From positions 2,356,001 through 2,420,000 of the forward strand of contig OZ245769.1 of assembly GCA_965227745.1 (NCBI GenBank): a stretch of 64,000 nucleotides of DNA. The letters are read 5' to 3'. Source of the stretch: GAS368 sp965227745. GTDB taxonomy: Bacteria; Verrucomicrobiota; Verrucomicrobiia; Opitutales; Opitutaceae. The notes beneath the pieces were generated by a model. It had not been told where the DNA came from, searched no databases, and saw nothing but the letters and a program-made list of their open reading frames with translations. Position numbers and translations under genes: made by a program. Of the stretch, positions 41,023 to 50,753 are shown one piece after another (position 1 is the first letter of the stretch; each line of letters begins with the position of its first letter).

Positions 41023-44000
41023 TCACGGTCCTGGGGCGTAGCCGTCTTCTGTGCCCGCTTGTAGACGATATGCGCCTGTGCGAATGTTACCAGAACGGGT
41101 ATTGTAAAGTTGGATGGCGCGGGTGAGTTCAAACAAGCTCAGGCAACCATCATGATCCGCATCAAGCGAGTGCCAACGGCTGAGTGTGGAAGGAGTCTCG
41201 GGAACACGCTCAGGATCGAGAGCGAACCCGTCCTCGGTGGTGGGAGCGATCTTATAGGCACCGGTTCGCGTGGTGCCGCGGCGTACGTTATAAATCTCAA
41301 TGACACGGGTTAGCTCGACCAAGGAAATGAAGCCGTCCCGATTGGAATCCGCGCTATGATACAAAGACAGCACCGGCAGCGGATCAGGTTTGGCGAGCAT
41401 TTGCCCCGCGACTCCCGCGGAGGTTAGAAGTGCCACTCCCACGATTTCAGCGGCGCCCGAATGAGTCGAGGGGACACTGAGAGTATAGGCGAAATCTAAC
41501 GGGGTGGAGGGCAAGCTGGCCCAAGTCCACTCCAGCAAATGCGACGCTGCGGCGGCTGGCTTCACCGTGAAACTGGCCCCCGTGTCTGACACGAAGCTCC
41601 AGCCGTCGGGCAGCAAAACTTGCCAAGTTAGTCCAGTCACGGCGGTCGTGAAGTTCAACCGATTCGAAATAGTGACGGTGCTTCCACCCACAAAGCCGGG
41701 CGACGCCACGGCGTGAGTCGCGCTATTGCCGGCCGGCAAAACCACCAAGCTGGCTGCGGCGGAGGTCACGGTGCCGCCGAGCGACGAGATGCGCACTGAG
41801 TACCCGCCGGCGTTGCTCGTTTGTAAGTCCCCAATCGTCAGCGAAGACGCCGTAGCCCCAGGTAGCGGCGCACCATCGAGCAGCCATTGGAAGGAAAGCG
41901 GTGTCGCTGAGGTTGCGCTTACGGAGAAATTCACCGCCGCACCCAGCGTCGCCGCCACGCCGCGCGGGGGGGCGACAATCGTCGGTGGCGTCAAAACGTG
42001 AAGCTGAGCTGTTGTACTATTGAAGACACTCGCGCCCTGCGACACTCGCACCCAATACGAAGTATCGGTCGTTAGTACGGGCGTGACGAATGTCGCCGCT
42101 GTGGCGCCGCTTACGGGACGCGAGGTGTCGCCCGAAGCCCCGGCGAACCATTGAAAAGTCAAGCCAGAGCCCGACGTCCCCACGGTGAGGCTTGCCGTCC
42201 GACCGTTGGTTACGATTTCGCCGAGCGGTTGGCGGGCAATGACGCCGACAAACGAATCTGGCATCGCACTCATACGCCACGGCTGATTGCTACTGACTAA
42301 AAAGTGTCCGTCGGCCTCGCTGACCGCTCCCGAGGGTATTGTAACCGAGGGAGCATCCGGCAGACGGCTTTGAAAACCCGAAGAAGTCCAAATCCGGCCG
42401 TCGGTCGAAGTCGAATAGCCGAGGGAGGAAACCGCAAGAAACCGACCGCGGGTAAAAATTAGGTCGGCGAAAACCTGCCCCGCCAAACGTTCCGTGACTG
42501 GAAATGACCAATTGAGACCATCCGGCGAGTACAGATAGCCGCCATCCGATCCGCGGATCGCAACAAACACGCCGTTACCATGAGCCACCGCGTTGATCGA
42601 ATAGCCATTCGTCGGCAGTATGCCTTCGGTCCAAGTCACGAGATCGCGGGAGACGTAAAGTTTGGTGCCTACCGCCATTACGCAGAGATCGCCGCTTGAA
42701 GCCAATCCCACGCCGGAGAGGGGTGCCGAGCCGCTGACAAATTGCCAACTACTACCGTCCGTAGAACGATAAACACGGCCAGCACGGCTGATCGCGATAA
42801 AGCCTTGGAGGTCGGAGGCAAGAGCCCCGATCCCGTCGCCACCTGGGGCGACTTGAGTGGAGGACCAATCCACGCCGTTGATCGACTTGAAGATGGCCCC
42901 ACCAGCACCACCAGTTAAAAACACTCCGGCGCCAAACACGGTTCTGCTCGTCGCCTGTTGATCTATCGCCGCACTGGTAAGCCAGTCGATACCATCGGAG
43001 GTAGCATACGCCACAGTACCTTGGGTCATCAGTACATGCCGCCCGTTGCCACCTGCCATCCCCAGGGTATTTGTACTAGCGCTAGGCACCCCATGGGCCA
43101 GATCCCAGTTTAGCCCATCCACTGAGCTAAACACCGACCCCGATGGTCCCGTCATAAGAAATTTACCTCCGCCGTAAATCGCGCTCCTTCCTTGAAAATC
43201 CAAAGGCCCGGTGCGTCGCGACCACGTCATGCCATCGCTGGAAAAGAAGAAGTCTTGGCTAGGTGTCCCTATCACGTAGTGGCCGCCACCGATCGCTGCG
43301 GAGGTGAAGCTATAAGCCGGGTCTCGATCATTCACGGCGGGCAGCCCAGAGGCTGCACTCACCCAACTCGAACCATTGGTAGAGGTAAACACGGTCATCG
43401 AACTACCCACCGCCAGAAACTTTCCCTCATTGAAACTCACCGCCGAGAGACTATCATTATTTACGCCTCCAGCATCAGAGATGCCCGCAGCTTTCGCCCA
43501 GCTAATCCCATCTGATGAAGAGAAAATCAGGGGCCGTGCAGTTAGACGGTGGAGAACCGCATCCTCATATACCTCGTACCCTACGGCGACGAAACGTCCA
43601 TTTCCATAGACGACAGCACTTAGCTTGTTAACATTGTTCAGCTTTTGATAGACCCGCCGCGTCGTCCACGTTTGTCCGTCGACGGAGGTATACACCACAG
43701 TGTCATCGGCCAGGGTCACGACAAATAGCCCGGCGCCGAACGCGATGGAGTAGTTCGAAAAATCCGATCGGGCGGGCAGACTTCCGATTTCAATCCAGTT
43801 ATTTCCGTCCGAAGAAGTAACACTGCCGCTCGGCCCAATTCCAAGAAATATGCCGTTCCCCTGCGCAACGGCATAAATCCCACTGCTCACACCATAGCTA
43901 CGCGCCATCGTCCCCCAGTAATTCGTCGCCCAACTCACCCCATCTTCGGATGAGATGATCGCGCCATCCCGCGTCGTGTAATAGCGCCCGCCCAAATAGC

Positions 44001-45759
44001 TGATCTGTCCCGAAGGGACGGAACTATTCAGCGCACGCCAGGGAGTCACTACCGAGGTCGCACTGTCTCTTGTGCCGGCAAAGTTGCTGGCGCGAACCCA
44101 ATAGCGCTTAACCGCCGAGATGGCGGGCGTGCTAAATTGCGCTGCCGTCGCATTCGTGATCGGATGAGACACGTCGCCGGATTCCCCCTCGTACCATTGT
44201 AATGTCGGTGCAGGTACGCCGGTGACGGTTACGGCCAACGTGGCACTCGCCCCTAGGTAGATATCATAGTTCGGTACTTGCGTGGAATACGAGGGCAGCT
44301 CTGCGAGCGTCACGATTGCAGTCGCGCTATCGCTCACCTGGGATCCGCTTGTGATTCGTACCCAGTAGGACGTATTCACAGTCAGGCCCGCCATCGCGAG
44401 CGTGCTCGATGTTGCGCCGACGATGGGATTCGAGGCATCCCCCCGAACGCCCTGATACCACTGGTAGGACAACGTCGGGCCCGTTGCCGAAATACTAAGC
44501 GTCGTGGTCCCGCCCTTTTTCACATAACCGCTCTCCGGTGAAGCAATAATCGAGATCGCATTGGGCATCGGCCCCGATTGGAAGACCTCGCCCGTGTAGG
44601 CACCGATGATGAAACGCCCATTGCCGGAACCGACATGGTTTCCGGACAAAACGACTTCCGGGAGAAAATCCGCGGCGAAGGTCCAGTTTGCACCATCGTC
44701 TGAGATCAGCAGTGCCCGTCCTATCGTCGCGACAAACACACCATCTCCGAAGGCGATTTCCCAGCGACCCGCGGACGGGATGTCCTCGCCGGAACTGAGA
44801 GTGGGCATCGCGCCCTTGGCCCACGTCAATCCATCGACGGAGGTCCAGACCTCATTCCGTTGCGCTCCCGCGAGCAGGACAAATCGCCCACCACCGTAGG
44901 CGATGGCGCGGAGGCTTTGATTTGTGGGCAACGCCCGCGTCGTCCACGTGAGGCCATCCGGCGAAGTCACCATCCGGAAAAGGCTTACCGCCACATGCAG
45001 ACCACCTCCGAACGCCAGATCGCCAAACGGCTCATCGACTCCACTGAGGGTGAGCCGATTGGTCCAAGCCAAGCCGTCCTCGGAAGTGCTAATCCCTCCG
45101 CCCGCCGCGATAAACCGACTGCCATTGAAAATCACCTTACCGACTGGTTTGCTTTGCGAGCTCGCCCTACTAGTCCAGTGATAGCCATCGGTAGAACTTG
45201 ATATTTGACCGCCGATCGAGCCGCCTCCGACCACATAAACCCCGTTTCCAAACGTGGCAGCACCGCCTACATCCGCGGTCGTGGCGCTGACCCACGTATT
45301 GCCGTCAGTAGAGGTCGCCCCGAATTCGTTCCCGGTTAAGATGTACTGCCCATTCGCATAGGCGACGCCATAAGTAGTCCGAGGTCCGACGACTAGACCG
45401 CGCGAATTCCACGTCAACGCGGTCACCGTCCGGCTGTCGCTGGAGCCTGCCGCATTTGTGACGCGCAGCCAGAATCGCTTGGTCGTACTCACCGCCGGAA
45501 ACTCGACTCCGGGATTGGTCGCACCCGCCACGGGCGTCGAGGTATCGCCTCTCTCACCCACATACCATTGGTAGCTAAGCGGAGCTTCGCCCGCGACGGT
45601 CGCGGAGAAGCCAAAAGAGTCTCCCCCTAGTCCTACACGGGACATCGGTTGGGTGAGAAACGTCGGGGCCTGGGCACGCCCTAGCACTAAAAAGAACAAC
45701 CATATGCCCATCCCCACGAAGGCGCGTAAAAAAGGAGCGTAGCGAAGAATAATATGCAT
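41023..45759 (-). CDS. Very large secreted Ig-like/BNR-like repeat protein with C-terminal EF-hand pair
   Basis: 1578 residues from ATG 45759 (MHIILRYAPFLRAFVGMGIW), which opens a signal peptide ending LGRAQ. Several Ig-like blocks with the SYQWYVGERGDTSTPVAGAT pattern occur near residues 30-120, about 420-510, 530-600 and 1190-1350. Between them are dozens of beta-propeller-like repeats of form TSTDGNTWVS / SSDGxxW. The C-terminus has two calcium-loop repeats, DSNRDGFISLVELTRVIEIY and DADHDGCLSLFELTRAIQLY, each followed by TGAYxxxxxTEDGxAxxP. Cell-surface or secreted. The ligand is unknown. More A/T and irregular codons than neighbours. Confidence 0.85.
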   Translation of the reverse strand: MHIILRYAPFLRAFVGMGIWLFFLVLGRAQAPTFLTQPMSRVGLGGDSFGFSATVAGEAPLSYQWYVGERGDTSTPVAGATNPGVEFPAVSTTKRFWLRVTNAAGSSDSRTVTALTWNSRGLVVGPRTTYGVAYANGQYILTGNEFGATSTDGNTWVSATTADVGGAATFGNGVYVVGGGSIGGQISSSTDGYHWTSRASSQSKPVGKVIFNGSRFIAAGGGISTSEDGLAWTNRLTLSGVDEPFGDLAFGGGLHVAVSLFRMVTSPDGLTWTTRALPTNQSLRAIAYGGGRFVLLAGAQRNEVWTSVDGLTWAKGAMPTLSSGEDIPSAGRWEIAFGDGVFVATIGRALLISDDGANWTFAADFLPEVVLSGNHVGSGNGRFIIGAYTGEVFQSGPMPNAISIIASPESGYVKKGGTTTLSISATGPTLSYQWYQGVRGDASNPIVGATSSTLAMAGLTVNTSYWVRITSGSQVSDSATAIVTLAELPSYSTQVPNYDIYLGASATLAVTVTGVPAPTLQWYEGESGDVSHPITNATAAQFSTPAISAVKRYWVRASNFAGTRDSATSVVTPWRALNSSVPSGQISYLGGRYYTTRDGAIISSEDGVSWATNYWGTMARSYGVSSGIYAVAQGNGIFLGIGPSGSVTSSDGNNWIEIGSLPARSDFSNYSIAFGAGLFVVTLADDTVVYTSVDGQTWTTRRVYQKLNNVNKLSAVVYGNGRFVAVGYEVYEDAVLHRLTARPLIFSSSDGISWAKAAGISDAGGVNNDSLSAVSFNEGKFLAVGSSMTVFTSTNGSSWVSAASGLPAVNDRDPAYSFTSAAIGGGHYVIGTPSQDFFFSSDGMTWSRRTGPLDFQGRSAIYGGGKFLMTGPSGSVFSSVDGLNWDLAHGVPSASTNTLGMAGGNGRHVLMTQGTVAYATSDGIDWLTSAAIDQQATSRTVFGAGVFLTGGAGGAIFKSINGVDWSSTQVAPGGDGIGALASDLQGFIAISRAGRVYRSTDGSSWQFVSGSAPLSGVGLASSGDLCVMAVGTKLYVSRDLVTWTEGILPTNGYSINAVAHGNGVFVAIRGSDGGYLYSPDGLNWSFPVTERLAGQVFADLIFTRGRFLAVSSLGYSTSTDGRIWTSSGFQSRLPDAPSVTIPSGAVSEADGHFLVSSNQPWRMSAMPDSFVGVIARQPLGEIVTNGRTASLTVGTSGSGLTFQWFAGASGDTSRPVSGATAATFVTPVLTTDTSYWVRVSQGASVFNSTTAQLHVLTPPTIVAPPRGVAATLGAAVNFSVSATSATPLSFQWLLDGAPLPGATASSLTIGDLQTSNAGGYSVRISSLGGTVTSAAASLVVLPAGNSATHAVASPGFVGGSTVTISNRLNFTTAVTGLTWQVLLPDGWSFVSDTGASFTVKPAAAASHLLEWTWASLPSTPLDFAYTLSVPSTHSGAAEIVGVALLTSAGVAGQMLAKPDPLPVLSLYHSADSNRDGFISLVELTRVIEIYNVRRGTTRTGAYKIAPTTEDGFALDPERVPETPSTLSRWHSLDADHDGCLSLFELTRAIQLYNTRSGNIRTGAYRLQAGTEDGYAPGP

Positions 45760-45969
45760 CGGGGCAAACAAGTAGTTGATACGACACAGCACGGTGAAAA
45801 GGGAAAAAACCGCACCGTTGCCTCGCCTCGCCTCCGTAGCTCAGACTCAATGGATTCCGCCGATTTAAGCCCCAGCCTCACTTCGCCCTTCTATAACCGT
45901 CGGCTTTGTCAGCGGCGCAAAACGTACCACGCTGCTTGCTCAATTATACCACACGGAAAACTAGCTCCA

Positions 45970-46416
45970 ATGACTGATTCTAACAAACCGATCCATTTCT
46001 TGATGGAAGCTTATCGCGATGCGGTGTTCGCCCGTGATGTCGAAGCCTTCATGGCGCTGTACGACGCGGAGGCGCGGGTCTTTGATTTATGGGGCGCGTG
46101 GTCGTACGACGGCGCCGCAGCGTGGCGCAAGATGGTGAGCGAATGGCTCGGCTCGCTCGGCACGGAGCGCGTGGTCGTGGGTTTTGAGGATGTGACGTTG
46201 GCGATGTCGGGTGACCTCGCGGTCGTGCACGCGTTCGTCACGTATCAGGGCGTTTCCGCGGAGGGCCAGAAGCTGCGCGCGATGAGCAATCGGCTCACGT
46301 GGGCGCTAAAGCGGAGCGGTGCGAGCGAGGGCGTAGACGCGCCTTGGAAAATTGTCCACGAGCACACCTCGGCCCCGGTCGCGCCGGACACCATGAAGGT
46401 AATGCTGGAGCGTTAG
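45970..46416 (+). CDS. SnoaL-like/DUF4440 NTF2-fold protein
   Basis: 148 residues from ATG 45970. The NTF2-like pattern: HFLMEAYRDAVFARDVEAFM then ALYDAEARVFDLWGAWSYDG, a DVTLAMSGDLAVVHAFVTYQ strand pair, MSNRLTWALKR and a final PWKIVHEHTSAPV. The last block is typical of DUF4440/ketosteroid-isomerase-like proteins. The enzymatic role, if any, is not apparent. No signal peptide. Divergent from the giant surface protein gene. Confidence 0.85.
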   Translation: MTDSNKPIHFLMEAYRDAVFARDVEAFMALYDAEARVFDLWGAWSYDGAAAWRKMVSEWLGSLGTERVVVGFEDVTLAMSGDLAVVHAFVTYQGVSAEGQKLRAMSNRLTWALKRSGASEGVDAPWKIVHEHTSAPVAPDTMKVMLER

Positions 46417-46478
46417 CAGAAATCGAAAAAGAGGACTCGATCTCCGCGCGCGAACTATTTTACGAATGGGCTTCTCTC

Positions 46479-46865
46479 ATGGCGTGGATCCTCAAGGAAA
46501 AAGAAATCGAAGCCCTGCTCACGGCCGACGGAAAACGGCGCTACGAGTACTTCATTCACCGCGTCTGTGAAACGCGCAAGATCTGGGGCCTGCATGACCA
46601 AGGCTGGGCGAGCTTGGCCGATGGCGACACGAAGCTGTTGCCACTCTGGCCACATGCTACCTACGCGCGGAAATTCAAGACCCGCGATTGGAGTAAGTAC
46701 GAGCCGGCCGAGATCGACCTGGACGATTTCCTCGGGTTGTGGGTCCCGCGATTGAAGACGGACAACATCCAACCGGCGATTTTCCCCGTCGGCATCGGCA
46801 ATGCCGTGATCGTGACCGTGGATGACCTCGAAGCCGACCTCCGCCAAGAACTCGGGGACTACTGA
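46479..46865 (+). CDS. DUF2750 protein
   Basis: 128 residues from ATG 46479 (MAWILKEKEIEALLTADGKR), the usual family start. The longer frame overlaps the upstream gene. Blocks RRYEYFIHRVCETRKIWGLH, GWASLADGDTKLLPLWPHAT, YARKFKTRDW and AIFPVGIGNAVIVTVDDLEA match DUF2750, a small cytoplasmic family of unknown role often found near immunity-type genes. It lies 62 bases after the SnoaL-like gene. Confidence 0.85.
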   Translation: MAWILKEKEIEALLTADGKRRYEYFIHRVCETRKIWGLHDQGWASLADGDTKLLPLWPHATYARKFKTRDWSKYEPAEIDLDDFLGLWVPRLKTDNIQPAIFPVGIGNAVIVTVDDLEADLRQELGDY

Positions 46866-46884
46866 GGCCTTAAGTAAGAGAGAG

Positions 46885-46966
46885 TGCCCGGGGTGGGAAT
46901 CGAACCCACAAGGATTGCTCCGGAAGATTTTGAGTCTACTGCGTCTGCCAATTCCGCCACCCGGGC
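46885..46966 (-). tRNA. tRNA-Leu (CAA)
   Basis: Minus-strand class II tRNA of 82 nt: acceptor GCCCGGG / CCCGGGC, long variable arm, anticodon loop CTCAAAA (anticodon CAA), T-arm GTGGGTTCGATTCCCAC. CCA is not encoded. The region 46967-47272 upstream holds its promoter and that of rsmE, with a hairpin AAGGGCG / CGCCCTT at 47130-47159 followed by TTTTAA. Confidence 0.96.
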
Positions 46967-47129
46967 ATGGGAAGCGTTTGGCAAAGTGGAAAAGGCATCG
47001 TCCCGTGTCCACGTAAATTTATCGGAGGCACCTGGGCATTTTTTGAACGCCCCCGCGCCCAGCGGCGTCTTTCCCTCTGTTAGTTACCCGTTCTTTTTAG
47101 AAAGTTCATAGTTTGCAGTTCAAGTCGGC

Positions 47130-47159
47130 AAGGGCGTCTGGAGCATTCCGGGCGCCCTT
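47130..47159 (+). terminator. Possible terminator hairpin upstream of rsmE
   Basis: AAGGGCG / CGCCCTT stem (7 bp) with a 16-base loop, followed by ACTGTTTTAATG on the plus strand. The upstream transcript it would end is probably that of the DUF2750 gene. Confidence 0.35.
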
Positions 47160-47272
47160 ACTGTTTTAATGAGACTTCAGCGGCGGGGCGACGGATCGGT
47201 GCGCTCCGATGAGCTGGCACCGGACGGAGAATCGGTCTTCCCACCTGCGGTTTTCGGCTTTCAACTCTCCCC

Positions 47273-48040
47273 ATGTCCGACTTCCGCGCCTTCTGCACGC
47301 CGGCGAGCGCCGCGCCCGCCGAGTTCGTCCTCACGCCCGAGGAGTCGCACCACCTTGTCGTCGTGAATCGGGCGCGTGCGGGCGACACCGTGGTCGCCTT
47401 TGACGGGCGTGGGCGCGAGTGGATTTGCGAACTCGCGAGCGACAAGAAGAGCGCCGCCCTCCTCCGCATACGCACCGCGCTTCCCTCTAAGACCCTCCCC
47501 TACGACATCACGCTCGCCCAGGCCCTGCCCAAAGGCCCGGGCATGGACGCCATCGTGCGCAAAGCCACCGAGATCGGCGCCGCGCGCATCGTTCCACTCG
47601 AGAGCGAACGCACGCAGGTCCACCTCGACGGCGACCGTTCCGACAAGAAGGTCGAGAAATGGCACACCGCCGCGCTCGAAGCCGCCAAGCAGTGCGGCAA
47701 TCCCTTCGTCCCCGAAGTCACCGCCGTCCAAAATGCCACGCGCTTCATCGCCGCCGCCGCGACGCCGGCGCCGGCCTACGATCTCAAGCTCATCGCGAGT
47801 CTCCATTCCGGCGCGAAATCCCTCAAGCCCGTCCTCGCGGCCTTCCGCGCCACGCACGGTCACGCTCCGCGCAAGGTGCTGTGGCTCGTCGGGCCCGAGG
47901 GCGATTTCAGTCCCGCCGAGATGGCCCTCGCCACCAGCCACGGCTTCGAGCCCATCACACTCGGCCCGCTCGTCTTGCGCTGCGAGACCGCCGCCATCTA
48001 CGCGCTCAGCGTGCTCAGTTACGAGCTGCAAAACCTTTAG
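47273..48040 (+). CDS. rsmE: 16S rRNA (uracil-1498-N3)-methyltransferase RsmE
   Basis: 255 residues, close to the usual family length. A PUA-like N-terminus (EFVLTPEESHHLVVVNRARA, DTVVAFDGRGREW) is followed by the trefoil-knot SPOUT domain: ITLAQALPKGPGMDAIVRKA, TEIGAARIVPLESERTQVHL, WLVGPEGDFSPAEMALA and LGPLVLRCETAAIYALSVL, the SAM-binding knot. Methylates N3 of U1498 in 16S rRNA using SAM. Cytoplasmic housekeeping gene. Confidence 0.95.
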   Translation: MSDFRAFCTPASAAPAEFVLTPEESHHLVVVNRARAGDTVVAFDGRGREWICELASDKKSAALLRIRTALPSKTLPYDITLAQALPKGPGMDAIVRKATEIGAARIVPLESERTQVHLDGDRSDKKVEKWHTAALEAAKQCGNPFVPEVTAVQNATRFIAAAATPAPAYDLKLIASLHSGAKSLKPVLAAFRATHGHAPRKVLWLVGPEGDFSPAEMALATSHGFEPITLGPLVLRCETAAIYALSVLSYELQNL

Positions 48041-48072
48041 CCCTGTCGCCCCCCCCAGGCACCTTGTTGTGG

Positions 48073-48092
48073 GCGGGGTGCCCTCACCCCGC
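48073..48092. repeat. REP-like palindrome downstream of rsmE
   Basis: GCGGGGTG-ccct-CACCCCGC, an 8-bp perfect palindrome preceded by TTGTTGTGG. Similar short GC palindromes with 3-5 base loops occur at 50265-50285 and 50343-50361. Confidence 0.5.
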
Positions 48093-48160
48093 GAGGCGTA
48101 CGCCCCGAAGTCAGTACCGAAAAGCCTTGGCTGTCCGCCCACCTCCGCAAACGTCCCCCT

Positions 48161-50248
48161 ATGCCGAAACTGCGCGTTCTTTTCGCCCTCCTCGCTGTCT
48201 CACTTCCCCGCATGTCGCCCGCCCAATCCTCCGCCCCCGATTCCGATCCGTTCCTCTGGCTCGAAGATGTACAGGGCGACCGCGCCCTCGCGTGGGCGCG
48301 CGGGCAGAATGCCCTCACGCAGCGCGAGCTCGAGGCCTCGCCCGATTTCAAGCCCATCCAGGAGCGTCTGCTCGCCATCTACGATTCCAAGGCCCGCATC
48401 CCCGCGGTCGTCCAGCACGGCGGTTTGTTTTACAATTTCTGGCGCGACGCCGAGCATGTGCGCGGTCTCTGGCGTCGCACGACGCCCGCCGAGTACCGCA
48501 AGGAAAACCCCGCGTGGGAAACCGTCCTCGACCTCGATGCCCTCGCCGCCGCGGAAAAGGAAAACTGGGTCTGGAAGGAAGCCGACTGGCTGCGTCCCAC
48601 CGAGGATCGCGTACTCCTTAATCTCTCGCACGGCGGCGGTGATGCCGTGGTGGTCCGCGAGTTCGATCTCCCGAGCAAGAGCTTCGTCAAAGATGGTTTC
48701 TATTTACCCGAGGCCAAGAGCGACACCGCGTGGCGCAATCGCGACAGCCTGTACATTGGCACCAATTTCGGCCCGGGCTCGCTGACTGATTCTGGCTACC
48801 CGCGCATCGTCAAAGAGTGGAAACGCGGCACCCCGCTCAGCGAGGCGCGCGTCGTCTTCGAAGGCACCGCCGCCGATGTCGGCGTGGGCGCGTGGGTCTC
48901 CGAGCGCTTCGGGTTTCACCGCGAGTTCGTGCAGCGCTCGATCACCTTTTTCACGAGCGAGACGCACCTGCGCGTCGGCGATAAATTCCTCAAGCTCGAC
49001 GTCCCCGCCGATGCGAGCGTCGGCACGTTCAAAGAGTTCATCACCGTCGAGCTTCGCACCGATTGGAACGTCGGCGGCAAAACCTATCCCGCCGGCGCGC
49101 TGCTCGCGATGCCGTGGGATGCGTTCCTCGCCGGCACCCGGAACTTCGATCTGCTCTTTACGCCCGGCCCGCGCAAGTCCCTCGCCGGCTTCACCGCCAC
49201 CCGCAGCCACCTCATCCTCAACGAACTCGACAATGTCACCAGCCGCCTCTTCGTCCTCACGCGCGAGGGCGACACCTGGAAGCGCACGCCCCTCCCCGCC
49301 CCGCAGTTCGGCACCGTCTCGGCCTCCGCGGTCGATGATGACTCCGATGACTACTTCCTTTCCGTCGCCGGCTTCCTCACTCCATCGAGTCTCTACTACG
49401 GCACCGTCGGCTCGGGGAAGCGCGAACTCCTCAAGCAGCTCCCCGCCTTCTTCAACACCGAGGGCCTCGAAGTCGCGCAACACGAAGCCGTCTCCAAAGA
49501 CGGCACCCGCGTCCCCTACTTCCAGGTTTCGCGTAAAGGCCTCAAGCTCGACGGCACCAATCCCACGCTGCTCTACGGCTACGGCGGCTTCGAGATTTCG
49601 ATGACGCCCGCCTACAGTCCCGGCAGCGGCTCCGCCTGGCTCGAGCGCGGCGGCGTCTACGTGCTCGCCAATATCCGCGGCGGCGGCGAGTTCGGCCCCG
49701 CATGGCACCAAGCCGCGCTCAAGGCCAACCGCCAGCGCGCCTACGACGACTTCATCGCCATCGCCGAAGACCTCATCCAGCGCCGCGTCACCTCCACCCC
49801 GCACCTCGGCATCATGGGCGGCAGCAACGGCGGCCTCCTCATGGGCGTCATGGCCACGCAGCGCCCCGACCTCTTCGGCGCCATCGTCTGTCAGGTCCCG
49901 CTCCTCGACATGCAGCGCTATAGCAAGCTCCTCGCCGGCGCGAGTTGGATGGGCGAGTACGGCAACCCCGATGTCCCCGCCGAGTGGGCCTACATCTCCA
50001 AGTACTCCCCTTACCAGAACATCCGCCCCGGCGTGAAGTACCCGCGCATCCTCTTCACCACCTCCACGCGCGACGACCGCGTCCACCCCGGCCACGCCCG
50101 CAAAATGGCCGCCGCCCTCCTCGCCCAAAAAGCCGACATCCTCTACTACGAGAACATCGAGGGCGGCCACGGCGGCGCCGCCAACAACCAGCAATCCGCC
50201 TTCATGAACGCCCTCGCCTACACCTTCCTCCTGAAGCAACTCAAGTGA
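48161..50248 (+). CDS. Prolyl oligopeptidase (S9A), secreted
   Basis: 695 residues. Signal peptide to SPAQSSA, then DPFLWLEDVQGDRALAWARG at the start of the N-terminal propeller. C-terminal alpha/beta hydrolase: GGFEISMTPAYSPGSGSAWL, ANIRGGGEFGPAWHQAALKA, MGGSNGGLLMGVMATQRPDL with the nucleophile Ser near residue 554, DDRVHPGHARKMAAALL (Asp near 635) and EGGHGGAANNQQ (His near 667). Cleaves after proline in short peptides. Its export suggests peptide use outside the cytoplasm. Confidence 0.93.
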   Translation: MPKLRVLFALLAVSLPRMSPAQSSAPDSDPFLWLEDVQGDRALAWARGQNALTQRELEASPDFKPIQERLLAIYDSKARIPAVVQHGGLFYNFWRDAEHVRGLWRRTTPAEYRKENPAWETVLDLDALAAAEKENWVWKEADWLRPTEDRVLLNLSHGGGDAVVVREFDLPSKSFVKDGFYLPEAKSDTAWRNRDSLYIGTNFGPGSLTDSGYPRIVKEWKRGTPLSEARVVFEGTAADVGVGAWVSERFGFHREFVQRSITFFTSETHLRVGDKFLKLDVPADASVGTFKEFITVELRTDWNVGGKTYPAGALLAMPWDAFLAGTRNFDLLFTPGPRKSLAGFTATRSHLILNELDNVTSRLFVLTREGDTWKRTPLPAPQFGTVSASAVDDDSDDYFLSVAGFLTPSSLYYGTVGSGKRELLKQLPAFFNTEGLEVAQHEAVSKDGTRVPYFQVSRKGLKLDGTNPTLLYGYGGFEISMTPAYSPGSGSAWLERGGVYVLANIRGGGEFGPAWHQAALKANRQRAYDDFIAIAEDLIQRRVTSTPHLGIMGGSNGGLLMGVMATQRPDLFGAIVCQVPLLDMQRYSKLLAGASWMGEYGNPDVPAEWAYISKYSPYQNIRPGVKYPRILFTTSTRDDRVHPGHARKMAAALLAQKADILYYENIEGGHGGAANNQQSAFMNALAYTFLLKQLK

Positions 50249-50753
50249 GGCGGCTCGCAACGGAGGGGCGGTTTCCAACCGCCCCCTCATTAGCTCCGCA
50301 TCCCCAACCAGATCCCGATCACGCCGCCCTCCTCATCGGTAGCGCCGGTCTCCGACCGGCGTATCAGGACTCCCACTACGCCACCAGTTCGCGTCCGCCT
50401 CATCCCTCTTTTTAAACAGGAAGCCAGGCAAGATCGGACATCATCAGAACACCTCTGCCTTTCCTTCCCGCTCTTCCCGACCTTCCTGTTCAAAGGCATT
50501 TCAGCCCCGCTCCCCTCACCGCCCACGCCTCAGTCTCCTCCGTGTCTCTGTGCCTCTGTGGTCCAATCGTCCGCCTTTGTCCACACCACGCCGCGCCTCT
50601 TCCCAATCCTTCACGTCCGCCCTTCGCGCCTTCGCGTCTTCGCGCTTAGCTCCGCCTCCCTATTGTTTCCTATCCCCACACCGTTCTCCTACGCGAGGAA
50701 CCCTCCGCCATTCGTCATTCGATATTCGTCATTCGTCATTCGCCCCCGCGCCC
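50249..50753. repeat. Spacer made of REP palindromes and 7-8-nt arrays
   Basis: Two palindromes: GGGGCGGTT-tcc-AACCGCCCC (50265-50285) and CGCCGGTC-tcc-GACCGGCG (50343-50361). Then 8-nt units CCTCCGTG, TCTCTGTG, CCTCTGTG (50537-50560), 8-nt units CGCGCCTT, CGCGTCTT, CGCGCTTA (50625-50648), and a 7-nt run of ATTCGTC (50710-50743). No gene seen. Confidence 0.7.
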
